Below, piece by piece: positions 1 to 7,670 of a DNA stretch of 64,000 bases (position 1 is the first letter of the stretch; each line of letters begins with the position of its first letter). The translations under genes were made by a program, and so were the position numbers. The notes under the pieces were generated by a model. It saw nothing but the letters and a program-made list of their open reading frames with translations. It did not search any database and was not told where the DNA came from. This DNA comes from Palleronia rufa (lineage in GTDB: Bacteria; Pseudomonadota; Alphaproteobacteria; Rhodobacterales; Rhodobacteraceae), in NCBI RefSeq assembly GCF_000743715.1, contig NZ_JQEY01000001.1:575658-639657 (forward strand), given 5' to 3'.

Positions 1-516
1 CTCGCCGCGGTCCTTGCGCGCGCGCAGGACGTCCCGGATCAGGTCGTCGGTCAGCACCAGCTTGGCATCCGACAGCCAGTCGAACTGCAGGCCCACGGTG
101 CCCTCCTCGATCTCGATCAGCACCTCGGAGCCCTCGACGCCGGCCAGCACGCCCTTGAAGCGGCGGCGCCCGTCGATCGTCTCGTCCGTCTCGACCTTGG
201 CGACATAGCCGGCCCAGGTCTCGAAATCCTTCAGCCGGGTCAACGGCCGGTCGATCCCGGGAGACGAGACCTCAAGGTTGTAGGCATCCTCCACCGGATC
301 CTCCACATCGAGATGGGCCGACACGGCGGTGGAGATCACCGCGCAGTCGTCCACCTCTATCCCGCCGTCGGGCCGGTCGGCCATGATCTGCACCGTGGGC
401 GTCTTGCCGCCCTGATAGCGGACGCGCACCAGCTCGAATCCCAGATCCTCGATCACGGGGGCCACCACCTCTGCGAGGCGGCGGTCGATGCTGGCCTTGG
501 CGATGAGATCCGACAT
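1..516 (-). CDS. rimP: Ribosome maturation factor RimP (3' end outside window)
   Basis: The reverse-strand translation starts [18 protein letters not shown] and continues with [29 protein letters not shown] and KGVLAG, which is the RimP (YhbC/DUF150) pattern. RimP binds the 30S subunit and assists late maturation of its head. About 172 codons are visible and the C-terminus is beyond base 1. The ATG at 514-516 is preceded by GGAG, which supports this start. In alphaproteobacteria rimP normally heads the nusA-infB operon, so nusA is expected just outside the left edge (inference). A transcription terminator and a dispersed double motif lie directly upstream, so rimP probably has its own promoter between about 520 and 570. 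Identification is confident. Confidence 0.93.
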   Translation of the reverse strand, partial: MSDLIAKASIDRRLAEVVAPVIEDLGFELVRVRYQGGKTPTVQIMADRPDGGIEVDDCAVISTAVSAHLDVEDPVEDAYNLEVSSPGIDRPLTRLKDFETWAGYVAKVETDETIDGRRRFKGVLAGVEGSEVLIEIEEGTVGLQFDWLSDAKLVLTDDLIRDVLRARKDRGE

Positions 517-528
517 GACTCCGACGAA

Positions 529-550
529 ACTCCTACAAAGTTCTTACAGG
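529..550 (-). repeat. Dispersed double motif, copy A (upstream of rimP)
   Basis: On the minus strand this reads CCTGTAAGAAC followed directly by TTTGTAGGAGT, two related 11-mers in tandem. It ends 12 bases before the rimP ATG. A second copy with 18 of 22 identical bases lies at 31005-31026. Identity extends past the core (CATACG on the far side in both copies). Function unknown; a regulatory or leader element is possible. Confidence 0.5.
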
Positions 551-570
551 TTTCATACGACCGTTTCGCA

Positions 571-594
571 CAAAAAAACGGGCCAGCGGCCCGT
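571..594 (-). terminator. Rho-independent terminator after proline iminopeptidase gene
   Basis: On the minus strand ACGGGCC, a three-base loop GCT and GGCCCGT form a perfect 7-bp GC-rich stem, followed at once by seven T residues. It lies about 92 bases past the stop codon of the iminopeptidase gene and upstream of rimP, so it should insulate rimP from read-through. Confidence 0.85.
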
Positions 595-685
595 GCGGTC
601 GGTTCGGTGGGCTCCGGGTGTGGACCCCGGCGCGCCGCTGTTGGGGATCATCTAGGCGATTTCGCCGGGCTGTGCAAGCGTCCGC

Positions 686-1657
686 TCAGCCCTTCGCCAG
701 CCGGTCCATCTCGCGCACCAGCGCGGCGCTGATCCCCGGCTCGCTCAGCGCGTGGCCCGCGCGCGGCACCAGGTCCAGCCGGGATGCGGGCCAGGCCCGG
801 TGCAGCGCGTCGGCGGACACCGGCGGGCAGATCATGTCGTAGCGCCCCTGCACGATCGTGCCCGGCACATCGGCGATCCGGTCGATATCATCCAGGATCT
901 GCCCGTCCCGGTCGAGAAAGCCGCGATGCGTGAAGTAGTGGTTCTCCAGCCGGGCGAAGGCGCGCGCGTAATCCGCCGGACTCTCCCCCGCCGGCCCGTC
1001 GTTGTCGATGGACGCAAGCGTGTTCTCCCAGCCCGCCCAGGCACGCGCGAACCGTGTCTCCGTCATCATATCGCCCGAAAACAGCCGTTTGTGATAGGCG
1101 GCGATCAGGTCGCCGCGCTCTGCCTCCGGGATCATCTGGACGAAGCGCCGCCAGACATCGGGCCAGAACCGCCCCGCCCCGCCGGCATAGAACCAGTCGA
1201 GTTCCGCCTCGGTCATCAGGAACACGCCGCGCAGGATCAGGTGGCGCACGCGCGCCGGATGGGCCTCGGCGTAGATCAGCGCCAGCGTCGCGCCCCAGGA
1301 GCCGCCGAAGACCATCCAGGCCTCGATGTCCAGCGTCCGGCGGATCAATTCTATATCCGCGACCAGGTGCCATGTGGTGTTGTCCGCCACGCTGGCATGG
1401 GGGCGGGACCGGCCGCACCCGCGCTGGTCGAACAGCACGACGCGGTAGATGTCCGGATCGAAGTATCGCCGCATCGACGGCGAGCATCCGCCCCCCGGAC
1501 CGCCATGGAGCACCACCACCGGCACGCCGGAGGGGTTGCCGCATTGCTCCAGATACACGCTGTGCCCGTCGCCGACGGCCAGCATCCGCTGGTCGAACGG
1601 GTCGATCCGGGGATAGAGATACGCCCCCGCGCTGTTTTGACCTGCCACCTTGTCCAT
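686..1657 (-). CDS. pip: Proline iminopeptidase (alpha/beta hydrolase, S33)
   Basis: Cytosolic serine peptidase expected to release N-terminal proline from peptides. The protein from ATG 1657 (323 residues, normal for the family) has the oxyanion-hole segment VLHGGPGGG, then the VLFDQRGCGRSRPHA motif typical of proline iminopeptidases, the nucleophile elbow GGSWGATLAL, and a C-terminal acid and histidine region (GRYDMICPP, RAGHALSEPG). The frame stays open to 1723, but homology begins near MDKVAGQ, so the internal ATG is preferred. It is divergent from ubiG, with about 70 bp between the two starts. A strong terminator follows it. Confidence 0.92.
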   Translation of the reverse strand: MDKVAGQNSAGAYLYPRIDPFDQRMLAVGDGHSVYLEQCGNPSGVPVVVLHGGPGGGCSPSMRRYFDPDIYRVVLFDQRGCGRSRPHASVADNTTWHLVADIELIRRTLDIEAWMVFGGSWGATLALIYAEAHPARVRHLILRGVFLMTEAELDWFYAGGAGRFWPDVWRRFVQMIPEAERGDLIAAYHKRLFSGDMMTETRFARAWAGWENTLASIDNDGPAGESPADYARAFARLENHYFTHRGFLDRDGQILDDIDRIADVPGTIVQGRYDMICPPVSADALHRAWPASRLDLVPRAGHALSEPGISAALVREMDRLAKG

Positions 1658-1726
1658 GACGGCTCTATATAGCTGGGGAACCATGCCCTTGCGAGGGTTC
1701 GGGCGGGAAAAAGAACGGGGCATCTG

Positions 1727-2482
1727 ATGGGCACGGTCGACGCCGCGGAAGTCGGGAAATTCTCAGCGATCGCGGAAACGTGGTGGGATCCGGACGGCCC
1801 GTTCCGACCGCTCCATGCGCTGAACCCCTGCCGGCTCGACTATGTCACCCGGCAGATCGCGGCGCAGTCCGGCAGGGATCTGTCCGTACCCCGCCCGTTC
1901 GACGGGCTGCGGATCCTCGACATCGGCTGCGGCGGCGGCCTGATCTCTGAGCCGATGGCGCGGCTGGGCGCCGAGGTCGTGGGCGCCGACGCGTCCGAGG
2001 AGAACATCGCCGTCGCGCGCGTCCATGCCGCCGAACGGGGCCTTGCCATCGACTACAGGGCCACGACGGCAGAGGCGCTGGCAGAAAGCGGCGCGCGCTT
2101 CGACGCCGTCCTGGCGCTGGAAATCGTCGAGCATGTCTCCGATCCCGCCGGTTTCCTGCGGGCTTGCGGAACGCTCGTTGAGCCGGGCGGTCTGGCCCTT
2201 CTGTCCACCCTCAACCGCACGGCCAAAAGCTTTGCCCTGGCGATCGTCGGCGCGGAATGGGTGCTGGGCTGGCTGCCTCGCGGCACCCACGACTGGAACC
2301 GCTTACTGACGCCAGGGGAGCTTTCCGGCCTCTGCACCGCCGCCGGCCTGGCCCCCGTGGACCGCACCGGAATGACCTACGCGCCCCTTGCCGACCGCTG
2401 GTCGCTGTCGGAGAACGACCTGTCGGTGAACTACCTGCTGACCGCCGAACGGATGAACGAGGACGCGGCCCAGACCGGCTAG
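1727..2482 (+). CDS. ubiG: Ubiquinone biosynthesis O-methyltransferase UbiG
   Basis: SAM-dependent enzyme that performs both O-methylations of the ubiquinone ring. 251 residues. SAM-binding motif I is clear ([18 protein letters not shown]), followed by the acidic motif II region [11 protein letters not shown] and the UbiG/Coq3-type segments [22 protein letters not shown] and GTHDWNRLL. The family and the partner oxidase (cyo, which uses ubiquinol) fit a quinone-based respiratory chain. Its TAG stop shares the tetranucleotide CTAG (2479-2482) with the TAG stop of the converging nitrilase gene, so the genes overlap by four bases with no room for an intergenic terminator. Confidence 0.96.
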   Translation: MGTVDAAEVGKFSAIAETWWDPDGPFRPLHALNPCRLDYVTRQIAAQSGRDLSVPRPFDGLRILDIGCGGGLISEPMARLGAEVVGADASEENIAVARVHAAERGLAIDYRATTAEALAESGARFDAVLALEIVEHVSDPAGFLRACGTLVEPGGLALLSTLNRTAKSFALAIVGAEWVLGWLPRGTHDWNRLLTPGELSGLCTAAGLAPVDRTGMTYAPLADRWSLSENDLSVNYLLTAERMNEDAAQTG

Positions 2483-3309
2483 GGTCCGAGGATCCGCCGG
2501 TCGTGCTCCAGGCCCGGCAGTTTCCGCCGGGCATCGGCGACGTCATCGAGGTTCAGGTCGACCACCGCCACGCCCGGCATCGTCCCCATGTCCAGCAGCA
2601 CCGTGCCCCAGGGCGACACGACCATGGAATGGCCATGGGTCCTGCGCGCGCGGCCCTCGGCCGTGGGGTGTTCGCCGGTCTGGGCGGGGGCGATCACGAA
2701 TGCGCCGGTCTCGATCGCGCGGGCGCGCAACAGCGGCTCCCAGTGGGCGGCGCCCGTCACCGGCGAGAAGGCCGAAGGCACCGTCAGGATCTCCGCGCCC
2801 GCCTGTGCCAGCCGCCGGTAGAGCGCAGGAAACCGCAGATCGTAGCAGATCGTGAGGCCCAGCACCCCTAGGGGCGTCTCCACCGTCACAGCCCGGTCGC
2901 CCGGCCTGTAGCCGTCGGATTCGCGATAGGTCTCAGTCTCCGATATGGCGACGTCGAACATGTGGATCTTGTCGTAGCGCGCGATCACGTCGCCCGCCGG
3001 GTCGATCAGAAGGGAGCGGTTGGCGAACCGTCCGTCCGGATCGTCGGTTCGGAGCGCCAGCGATCCGATGAGGACATGCACCCCGCTGCGCGCCGCAACC
3101 GCCCTCAGGGCGGTCAGTGTCGGGTCCGTACTCTCCGGCGTCAGCACCCTCTGCTGGCGCGCCCGGCTGGCCGACACGCAGTTCGTGACCTCTGGCGTCA
3201 GCACAAGGTCCGCGCCCTGCGCGACGGCCGCCTCCACCGCCGTCAGCAAGGGGCCGAGGTTGCCCTCGGGATCGTCGGAGCCGGTCATCTGGACCAGCCC
3301 CGCCCTCAT
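2479..3309 (-). CDS. Nitrilase-superfamily carbon-nitrogen hydrolase (Nit1/Nit2 type)
   Basis: 276-residue amidase of the nitrilase superfamily; related Nit enzymes hydrolyse deaminated glutathione. The catalytic triad is visible: Glu in [10 protein letters not shown], Lys in [11 protein letters not shown] and Cys in [17 protein letters not shown]. The start is ATG 3307-3309, overlapping the grxC stop by four bases (ATGA), which indicates translational coupling. The frame is open further upstream, but that part lies inside grxC. The comF-grxC-nit order suggests one leftward operon, and linkage to a glutaredoxin fits a glutathione-repair role (inference). The exact substrate cannot be read from sequence. 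Confidence 0.9.
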   Translation of the reverse strand: MRAGLVQMTGSDDPEGNLGPLLTAVEAAVAQGADLVLTPEVTNCVSASRARQQRVLTPESTDPTLTALRAVAARSGVHVLIGSLALRTDDPDGRFANRSLLIDPAGDVIARYDKIHMFDVAISETETYRESDGYRPGDRAVTVETPLGVLGLTICYDLRFPALYRRLAQAGAEILTVPSAFSPVTGAAHWEPLLRARAIETGAFVIAPAQTGEHPTAEGRARRTHGHSMVVSPWGTVLLDMGTMPGVAVVDLNLDDVADARRKLPGLEHDRRILGP

Positions 3310-3560
3310 GACAGCATCGGATCGAGCTTTCCGGCCTGCTCCAGGGCGGCCAGGTCGTCGAACCCGCCCACATGGGTGCCGTCGATGAAGATCTGCGGCA
3401 CCGTCCGCCGCCCGCCGGCCCGCTCGGTCATGGCCCGGCGCAATTCGGGCGTGCGGGAGACATCCGTCTCGGCAAAACTCACGCCCTTTCCGGTCAGCAT
3501 CCTCTTGGCGGCATGGCAGTATCCGCACAGCGGCGTGGTGTAGATCTCGACCTGGGCCAT
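3306..3560 (-). CDS. grxC: Glutaredoxin 3
   Basis: 84-residue monodisulfide oxidoreductase using glutathione. It shows the beta-alpha-beta start VEIYTTPLCGYCHAAKRML with active site CGYC (the classical form is CPYC), the cis-proline loop RTVPQIFIDG and the glutathione-binding GGFDDL segment. Length is normal for a single-domain class I glutaredoxin. It lies between comF (34 bp upstream) and the nitrilase gene (4-bp overlap). Confidence 0.95.
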   Translation of the reverse strand: MAQVEIYTTPLCGYCHAAKRMLTGKGVSFAETDVSRTPELRRAMTERAGGRRTVPQIFIDGTHVGGFDDLAALEQAGKLDPMLS

Positions 3561-3594
3561 GGGGCCTCCCTCACAAGCGTCTTTCGTCGCTCAT

Positions 3595-4317
3595 CTAGGC
3601 ATCCCGGGTGGCCCGCGCCAGAGCCAGGACGCGCACATCCGCGGCCCCTGCGGCCAGCGCCGCAGCGGCCGCGGCGGTCAGGGTCGCGCCGGTGGTGATT
3701 ACATCATCGACCAGCACGACGTTGCGTCCCGCCAGAACCCCTCCTGCCGTCGGATGGGGCCGGAACGCGTCTTCCAGCGCCGCGAAACGGGTGTCGCGAT
3801 CGTCCTTGTCCCGCAGAACCGGGCGGCGGACCCGCACCAGGGCGGTCAGCGCCGTTTCGTGGCCGGTCTCACGCGAGATGCCGCGCGCCAGCAGGGCCGC
3901 CTGGTTGTAGCGCCGCCGCAGCAACCGGCCCCGGCCCAGCGGCACCGGAACCAGCAAAGGCGCATCCGGCCAGATATCGCGCCCCGCCCGCGCCATCCAC
4001 CGGGCCGCGGGACCTACCAGGTCCAGCCGGTCCGAATGTTTCAGTCGCAGCACGATGCGGCGCGCGCCGTCGCGGTAGATCATCGCCACGCGTCCGCGTG
4101 ACCAGGGGCGTACCGTGGTGATGCAATCGTCGCAGGCCAAGCCGGGCTCCGCCTCTCCGGGCAGCGGCGTGCCGCAACTCTCGCACGTACAGCCCGTCAC
4201 GAACGGCGTTTCGGCCCAGCAGAGGCCGCAGAGTCCCCCGTGATGGGAAATCTCCACGTCGCAGAGCGCGCAGGTGGGCGGATAGACCGCATCGAGCGCC
4301 GATTGCCACAGCCCCAT
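3595..4317 (-). CDS. comF: ComF family protein (double zinc ribbon, phosphoribosyltransferase domain)
   Basis: 240 residues from ATG 4317; an in-frame ATG at 4335 would add six residues but almost abuts the divergent methyltransferase start. The N-terminus carries cysteine pairs of a zinc ribbon (CALCDVEI, CGLCWAE, CESCGTP, CDDC). The C-terminus has the PRPP-binding loop VVLVDDVITTGAT of type I phosphoribosyltransferases. ComF is needed for DNA uptake in competent bacteria, and in alphaproteobacteria it occurs widely without proven competence. Its first position in comF-grxC-nit suggests it is the promoter-proximal gene. Confidence 0.9.
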   Translation of the reverse strand: MGLWQSALDAVYPPTCALCDVEISHHGGLCGLCWAETPFVTGCTCESCGTPLPGEAEPGLACDDCITTVRPWSRGRVAMIYRDGARRIVLRLKHSDRLDLVGPAARWMARAGRDIWPDAPLLVPVPLGRGRLLRRRYNQAALLARGISRETGHETALTALVRVRRPVLRDKDDRDTRFAALEDAFRPHPTAGGVLAGRNVVLVDDVITTGATLTAAAAAALAAGAADVRVLALARATRDA

Positions 4318-4337
4318 TCCGTCCCTACCTCCCAAGC

Positions 4338-5180
4338 ATGTCCCAGGCCCCGCCGACCCTGACAGACCGCATCGCCCTTGCCCGCAATCGCGCCCGGACG
4401 CGGAACGACGCGCTGTTCCTGCACGACGCGGCGGCGGACAGGTTCGACGAAACCATATCGGCGGTTAACAGGACGTTCACATGTCCGGCCGTGGTGACCG
4501 GCCATCCGGCGTTCTGGGCCGCGCGGCATCCCGGCGCACAGATCGTCGCGGATGACGCTGCACTGGCGCTGGAACCCGGTGCGCATGACCTGATCCTGCA
4601 CGCCATGGCGTTGCACTGGGCCGACGATCCGGTCGGCCAGCTTGTCCAGGCACGCCGCGCGCTGAAGCCCGACGGCCTGTTTCTGGCCGCGTGCTTCGGC
4701 GGCCGCACCCTGTCCGAACTCCGCCAGGCCCTTGCAGAGGCGGAGACGGCGACCCGCGGCGGCATCTCTCCGCGCATCGCGCCGATGATGGAGGTCCGCG
4801 ATGGCGGCGCCCTGTTGCAGCGTGCCGGGTTCGCCCTGCCGGTCGCCGATACCGATCGCTTCACCGTGACCTACGCGGATGTTTCCGCATTGATGCGCGA
4901 CCTGCGCCACATGGGAGAGGGCAACGCCCTTGCCAGCCGCGACGCCAGGCCGATCCCTCGGTCGATGCTCGACGCTGCCCGAAACGCCTACTCCGCACCC
5001 GACCCCGGCGACCCGGCCCGCATCGCCACCACGTTCGAACTGATGCACCTGTCCGGCTGGGCGCCGGCGGAGAGCCAGCCGAAACCGCTCCGTCCCGGCT
5101 CCGCCGCAGCCCGGCTCGCCGATGCGCTTGGCGGCGCAGAGCATCCGCTGCGCGACGATTCGCACGAGCGGGGCGATTGA
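4338..5180 (+). CDS. SAM methyltransferase-like protein, NDUFAF5/BioC type, degenerate motif I
   Basis: 280 residues. The sequence around LILHAMALHWADDPVGQLVQARRALKPDGLFLAACFGG matches the central part of class I methyltransferases, specifically the family with mitochondrial complex I assembly factor NDUFAF5 (LHWVND, R-LKPDG). The usual glycine-rich SAM motif I is absent: the corresponding region reads FTCPAVVTGHPAF. Either SAM binding is altered or the protein has a non-methyltransferase role, as proposed for NDUFAF5, an arginine hydroxylase. It starts 20 bp from comF in the divergent direction and is followed by hemH. Confidence 0.8.
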   Translation: MSQAPPTLTDRIALARNRARTRNDALFLHDAAADRFDETISAVNRTFTCPAVVTGHPAFWAARHPGAQIVADDAALALEPGAHDLILHAMALHWADDPVGQLVQARRALKPDGLFLAACFGGRTLSELRQALAEAETATRGGISPRIAPMMEVRDGGALLQRAGFALPVADTDRFTVTYADVSALMRDLRHMGEGNALASRDARPIPRSMLDAARNAYSAPDPGDPARIATTFELMHLSGWAPAESQPKPLRPGSAAARLADALGGAEHPLRDDSHERGD

Positions 5181-5236
5181 CCGTCCCGGGCAAAGCTGTA
5201 TCTCGCTGCCAGACCGCGACGATGGAGACGATGAGA

Positions 5237-6325
5237 ATGCTGGACGCCAAGTCGGCCCAGGCCGCCGCGCTCTTCACGGCCAAGGACGCCACACGGCCCG
5301 ATCACGCCGACGAGGACCACCCCCCCGTTCCGCGGGCCAGGATCGGCGTGCTGGTGGCGAACCTCGGAACACCGGACGGGTACGACTACTGGTCGATGCG
5401 CCGCTATTTGAACGAATTCCTCTCGGACAAGCGGGTGATCGACTATTCGCCGCTGATCTGGCAGCCGCTTCTGCAGGGTGTCATCCTGACCAAACGGCCG
5501 TTCTCGTCGGGGGCGGCCTACAAGTCGATCTGGAACGAGGACGCGGGCGAAAGCCCGCTGATGACCATCACCAGGTCGCAGACCGAAAAGCTGCGCGCAG
5601 CTCTCGGCAAGCGCTATGGCGATGACGTGATGGTCCGGTTCTGCATGCGCTACGGCAATCCCTCTACCCTCAAGACGGTACGGGAGATGGTGGCGGAGGG
5701 TTGCCAGAAGATCCTGTTTTTCCCGCTCTACCCGCAATATGCCGGCGCCACTGTCGCGACCGCAAACGACCAGTTCTTTCGCGCGCTGATGAAGGAAAAG
5801 TGGCAGCCCGCCGCCCGCACCGCCGCACCCTATTTCGACCGGCCGTCCTATATCGACGCGCTGGCGCAATCCGTCGAACGGACCTACGGCGCGCTCGGCA
5901 CGCCGCCGCGGATGCTGGTCTGCTCGTATCACGGGGTGCCGCAGCGCTATCTGCTGGAAGGCGATCCATATCATTGCCAGTGCCAGAAAACGACGCGCCT
6001 GCTGCGCGAACGCCTGGGCTGGGACGACAACCGCATCACCACCACGTTCCAGAGCCGATTCGGTCCCGAGGAATGGCTGCAACCCTATACGGTGGAAGAG
6101 GTCGCCCGACTGGCCGAGCGCGGGGTCGACGACATCGCGGTGATCGCGCCGGCCTTCTCTGCCGACTGCATCGAGACGCTGGAAGAGATCAACGAAGAAA
6201 TCCGTGAGAGTTTCGAAGAGGCGGGCGGCAAGCGATTCACCTATATCCCCTGCCTGAACGACGACGATGCGCATATCGCGGCGCTTGAAGAGGTCATCGT
6301 GGAAAACCTCGGCGGCTGGATCTGA
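5237..6325 (+). CDS. hemH: Ferrochelatase
   Basis: Inserts ferrous iron into protoporphyrin IX, the last step of heme b synthesis. 362 residues from ATG 5237, chosen because GGAG lies eight to nine bases upstream; ATGs at 5222 and 5231 are alternatives. Signatures are GVLVANLGTPDGYDYWSMRRYL, FCMRYGNPS, FFPLYPQYAG, SYHGVPQRYLLEGDPYHCQC (with the metal-binding His) and FSADCIETLEEI. Another heme gene, hemJ, occurs at 54452. A perfect bidirectional hairpin terminator follows at 6364. Confidence 0.97.
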   Translation: MLDAKSAQAAALFTAKDATRPDHADEDHPPVPRARIGVLVANLGTPDGYDYWSMRRYLNEFLSDKRVIDYSPLIWQPLLQGVILTKRPFSSGAAYKSIWNEDAGESPLMTITRSQTEKLRAALGKRYGDDVMVRFCMRYGNPSTLKTVREMVAEGCQKILFFPLYPQYAGATVATANDQFFRALMKEKWQPAARTAAPYFDRPSYIDALAQSVERTYGALGTPPRMLVCSYHGVPQRYLLEGDPYHCQCQKTTRLLRERLGWDDNRITTTFQSRFGPEEWLQPYTVEEVARLAERGVDDIAVIAPAFSADCIETLEEINEEIRESFEEAGGKRFTYIPCLNDDDAHIAALEEVIVENLGGWI

Positions 6326-6363
6326 CCGCCGTTTCAGTGCGCCCCCACGCAGGAACCACGAAA

Positions 6364-6392
6364 AAAGGCGGCCGGAGAGCCCGGCCGCCTTT
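6364..6392. terminator. Bidirectional intrinsic terminator between hemH and the small 6416 gene
   Basis: A perfect 12-bp inverted repeat (AAAGGCGGCCGG / CCGGCCGCCTTT) with a five-base loop AGAGC. It is flanked by a run of A on the left and TTCCTT on the right, so it can serve hemH on the plus strand and the small gene on the minus strand. Confidence 0.85.
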
Positions 6393-6415
6393 CCTTGTCG
6401 TTGTGACTGATGCGA

Positions 6416-6604
6416 TCAGTCGGTCGCTGCGACAGCGGCCACCACGGCCAGCAGCAGCAACGGGATGACGAACCCGCCGGACGCGGCCGAGGATTCTTCC
6501 ACGACAACGGCCGGTTCCATCATCGGCGGCTCGGCGACCATGCCGCCCGCGAACGCGCCGGTTCCGGCGACCGAAAGGGCAGCGGCAAGAGCAATCTTCT
6601 TCAT
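6416..6604 (-). CDS. Small secreted or membrane protein of unknown function (62 aa)
   Basis: It begins MKKIALAAALSVAGTGAFAGG, a good signal peptide (two lysines, hydrophobic core, AFA cleavage site). An acidic Met/Pro/Glu/Val stretch (VAEPPMMEPAVVVEESSA) follows, then a hydrophobic C-terminal segment GGFVIPLLLLAVVAAVAA ending in TD. The mature protein would be about 42 residues with one membrane segment. No known domain is recognised. It converges on hemH across a shared terminator. I recall similar short proteins beside hemH in Rhodobacterales, but this was not checked. Real-gene status rests on the signal-like composition and clean start. Confidence 0.75.
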   Translation of the reverse strand: MKKIALAAALSVAGTGAFAGGMVAEPPMMEPAVVVEESSAASGGFVIPLLLLAVVAAVAATD

Positions 6605-7051
6605 ATCTCGTTTCTCCAGTTAAGCCCGGTGCCAAAGTATTCGTGAGGCGGCAGCAGGCACCCAAAGGCTGTACCTCGGTCGCCGTTATAAATGGCAATG
6701 ACCACGTCAGGAAAATCCCTTACGTGCCATTAGGTTCCGTCACCGCGAGAGGCTGTCAAATAAGCAACAGTTGTGTGCCGTTGCCGACCCGCGCCCAGAG
6801 CTCCCCGAAATTCTGTCCCGGACGCCATCGCGCCCGTTCGGCGGGCGGGACTATCCAGTTGACCGAAGCGACCGGAGTTGAGATTTTCGCCGGCCGGATC
6901 GAAGTGCGCAAGGTCGTCACCGATGCATGCGCAACTCTGAACTCGGTTGGCGCCAGGAACACGAGGGCCGGACGCGGTCGACCCTCCCGACCGAGGTGCG
7001 GTATCGCGCAATCCGCCCCGCTGGTAGGCTGACGCGCACGATTCCGGACAT
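6605..7051. other. Gene-poor intergenic stretch
   Basis: About 450 bases between the small 6416 gene and the L,D-transpeptidase. Bases 6640-6790 are less GC-rich than the surroundings. Open frames here (for example 6643-7032 on the plus strand) have no recognisable domain or ribosome site and look random. The promoter of the leftward small gene should lie just right of 6604. No RNA gene was recognised. Confidence 0.5.
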
Positions 7052-7083
7052 GGTCAGGGTCAGGGTCAGGGTCAGGGTCAGGG
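7052..7083 (-). repeat. Hexanucleotide tandem repeat (GGTCAG x5) at the L,D-transpeptidase stop
   Basis: Five exact copies of GGTCAG plus GG. On the coding (minus) strand this is CCTGACC units, so the stop TGA is repeated every six bases in the same frame. Slippage by whole units would not change the protein. See the L,D-transpeptidase entry. Confidence 0.9.
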
Positions 7084-7578
7084 AAAGATCGAGATCGGCG
7101 TACCGTCGGTCACCATCGCATAGATTTCCTCTATCTCGCGATCTTTTACGGCGATGCATCCCCATGTCCAGTCGCGTGCCGCATCCTTCTTGTAGGTCGG
7201 GCCGCGTCCGTGAATGAAAATATCGCCGCCGGGATCCTTGCCCATCGCCGCCGCGCGGGCCACGTCCACCGGGTTGGGATATGAAATCCCGACGGACAGA
7301 TGGTACTGGCTGTTGGGATTTCGCTTGTCGATGAGGTAGTTGCCCTCCGGAGTACGGCCGTCGCCTTCGAATTGCTTGTGGCCCTGGGGGGCGAAGCCAA
7401 GACCGACATCGTATTGTTCAAGCACGGTCTGCCCGTTGAGGAGCAGCAGCTTCCGCTCTCCCTTGTACAGCAGAACCTGAGTGACGTCAGGGCCATCGTA
7501 GGTACGGAACTTGTCGCCGCCGCAGCCGGCAACGCCGAACAAGACGAGCCCAAGAAGGAATATACGTAGAACGCTCAT
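7078..7578 (-). CDS. L,D-transpeptidase family lipoprotein (YkuD domain)
   Basis: 166 residues. The N-terminus MSVLRIFLLGLVLFGVAGC is a lipoprotein signal with lipobox GVAGC, so the mature protein should be anchored in the cell envelope. The rest is a YkuD domain with RTPEGNYLID, the conserved His in FIHGRG and the catalytic Cys in DWTWGCIAV. Such enzymes make 3-3 peptidoglycan crosslinks or attach proteins to peptidoglycan; this short form most resembles the YafK/ErfK-like group (inference). The TGA stop is embedded in a GGTCAG repeat. It is the last gene of the leftward block that starts with hslO, 92 bp from the methyltransferase gene. Confidence 0.9.
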   Translation of the reverse strand: MSVLRIFLLGLVLFGVAGCGGDKFRTYDGPDVTQVLLYKGERKLLLLNGQTVLEQYDVGLGFAPQGHKQFEGDGRTPEGNYLIDKRNPNSQYHLSVGISYPNPVDVARAAAMGKDPGGDIFIHGRGPTYKKDAARDWTWGCIAVKDREIEEIYAMVTDGTPISIFP

Positions 7579-7670
7579 ATATCTGCTCTCTGCCTCTGGA
7601 TTTTTTTTCGACCCTACAGCCGATCGTCTCTGCGCGGAAGACCGCCGTTCGTCATCACGAAAACAGCAGA

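Noticed and set aside
7052..7083. CRISPR-like repeat array
   Set aside because: The units are six bases with no spacers; it is a simple tandem repeat.
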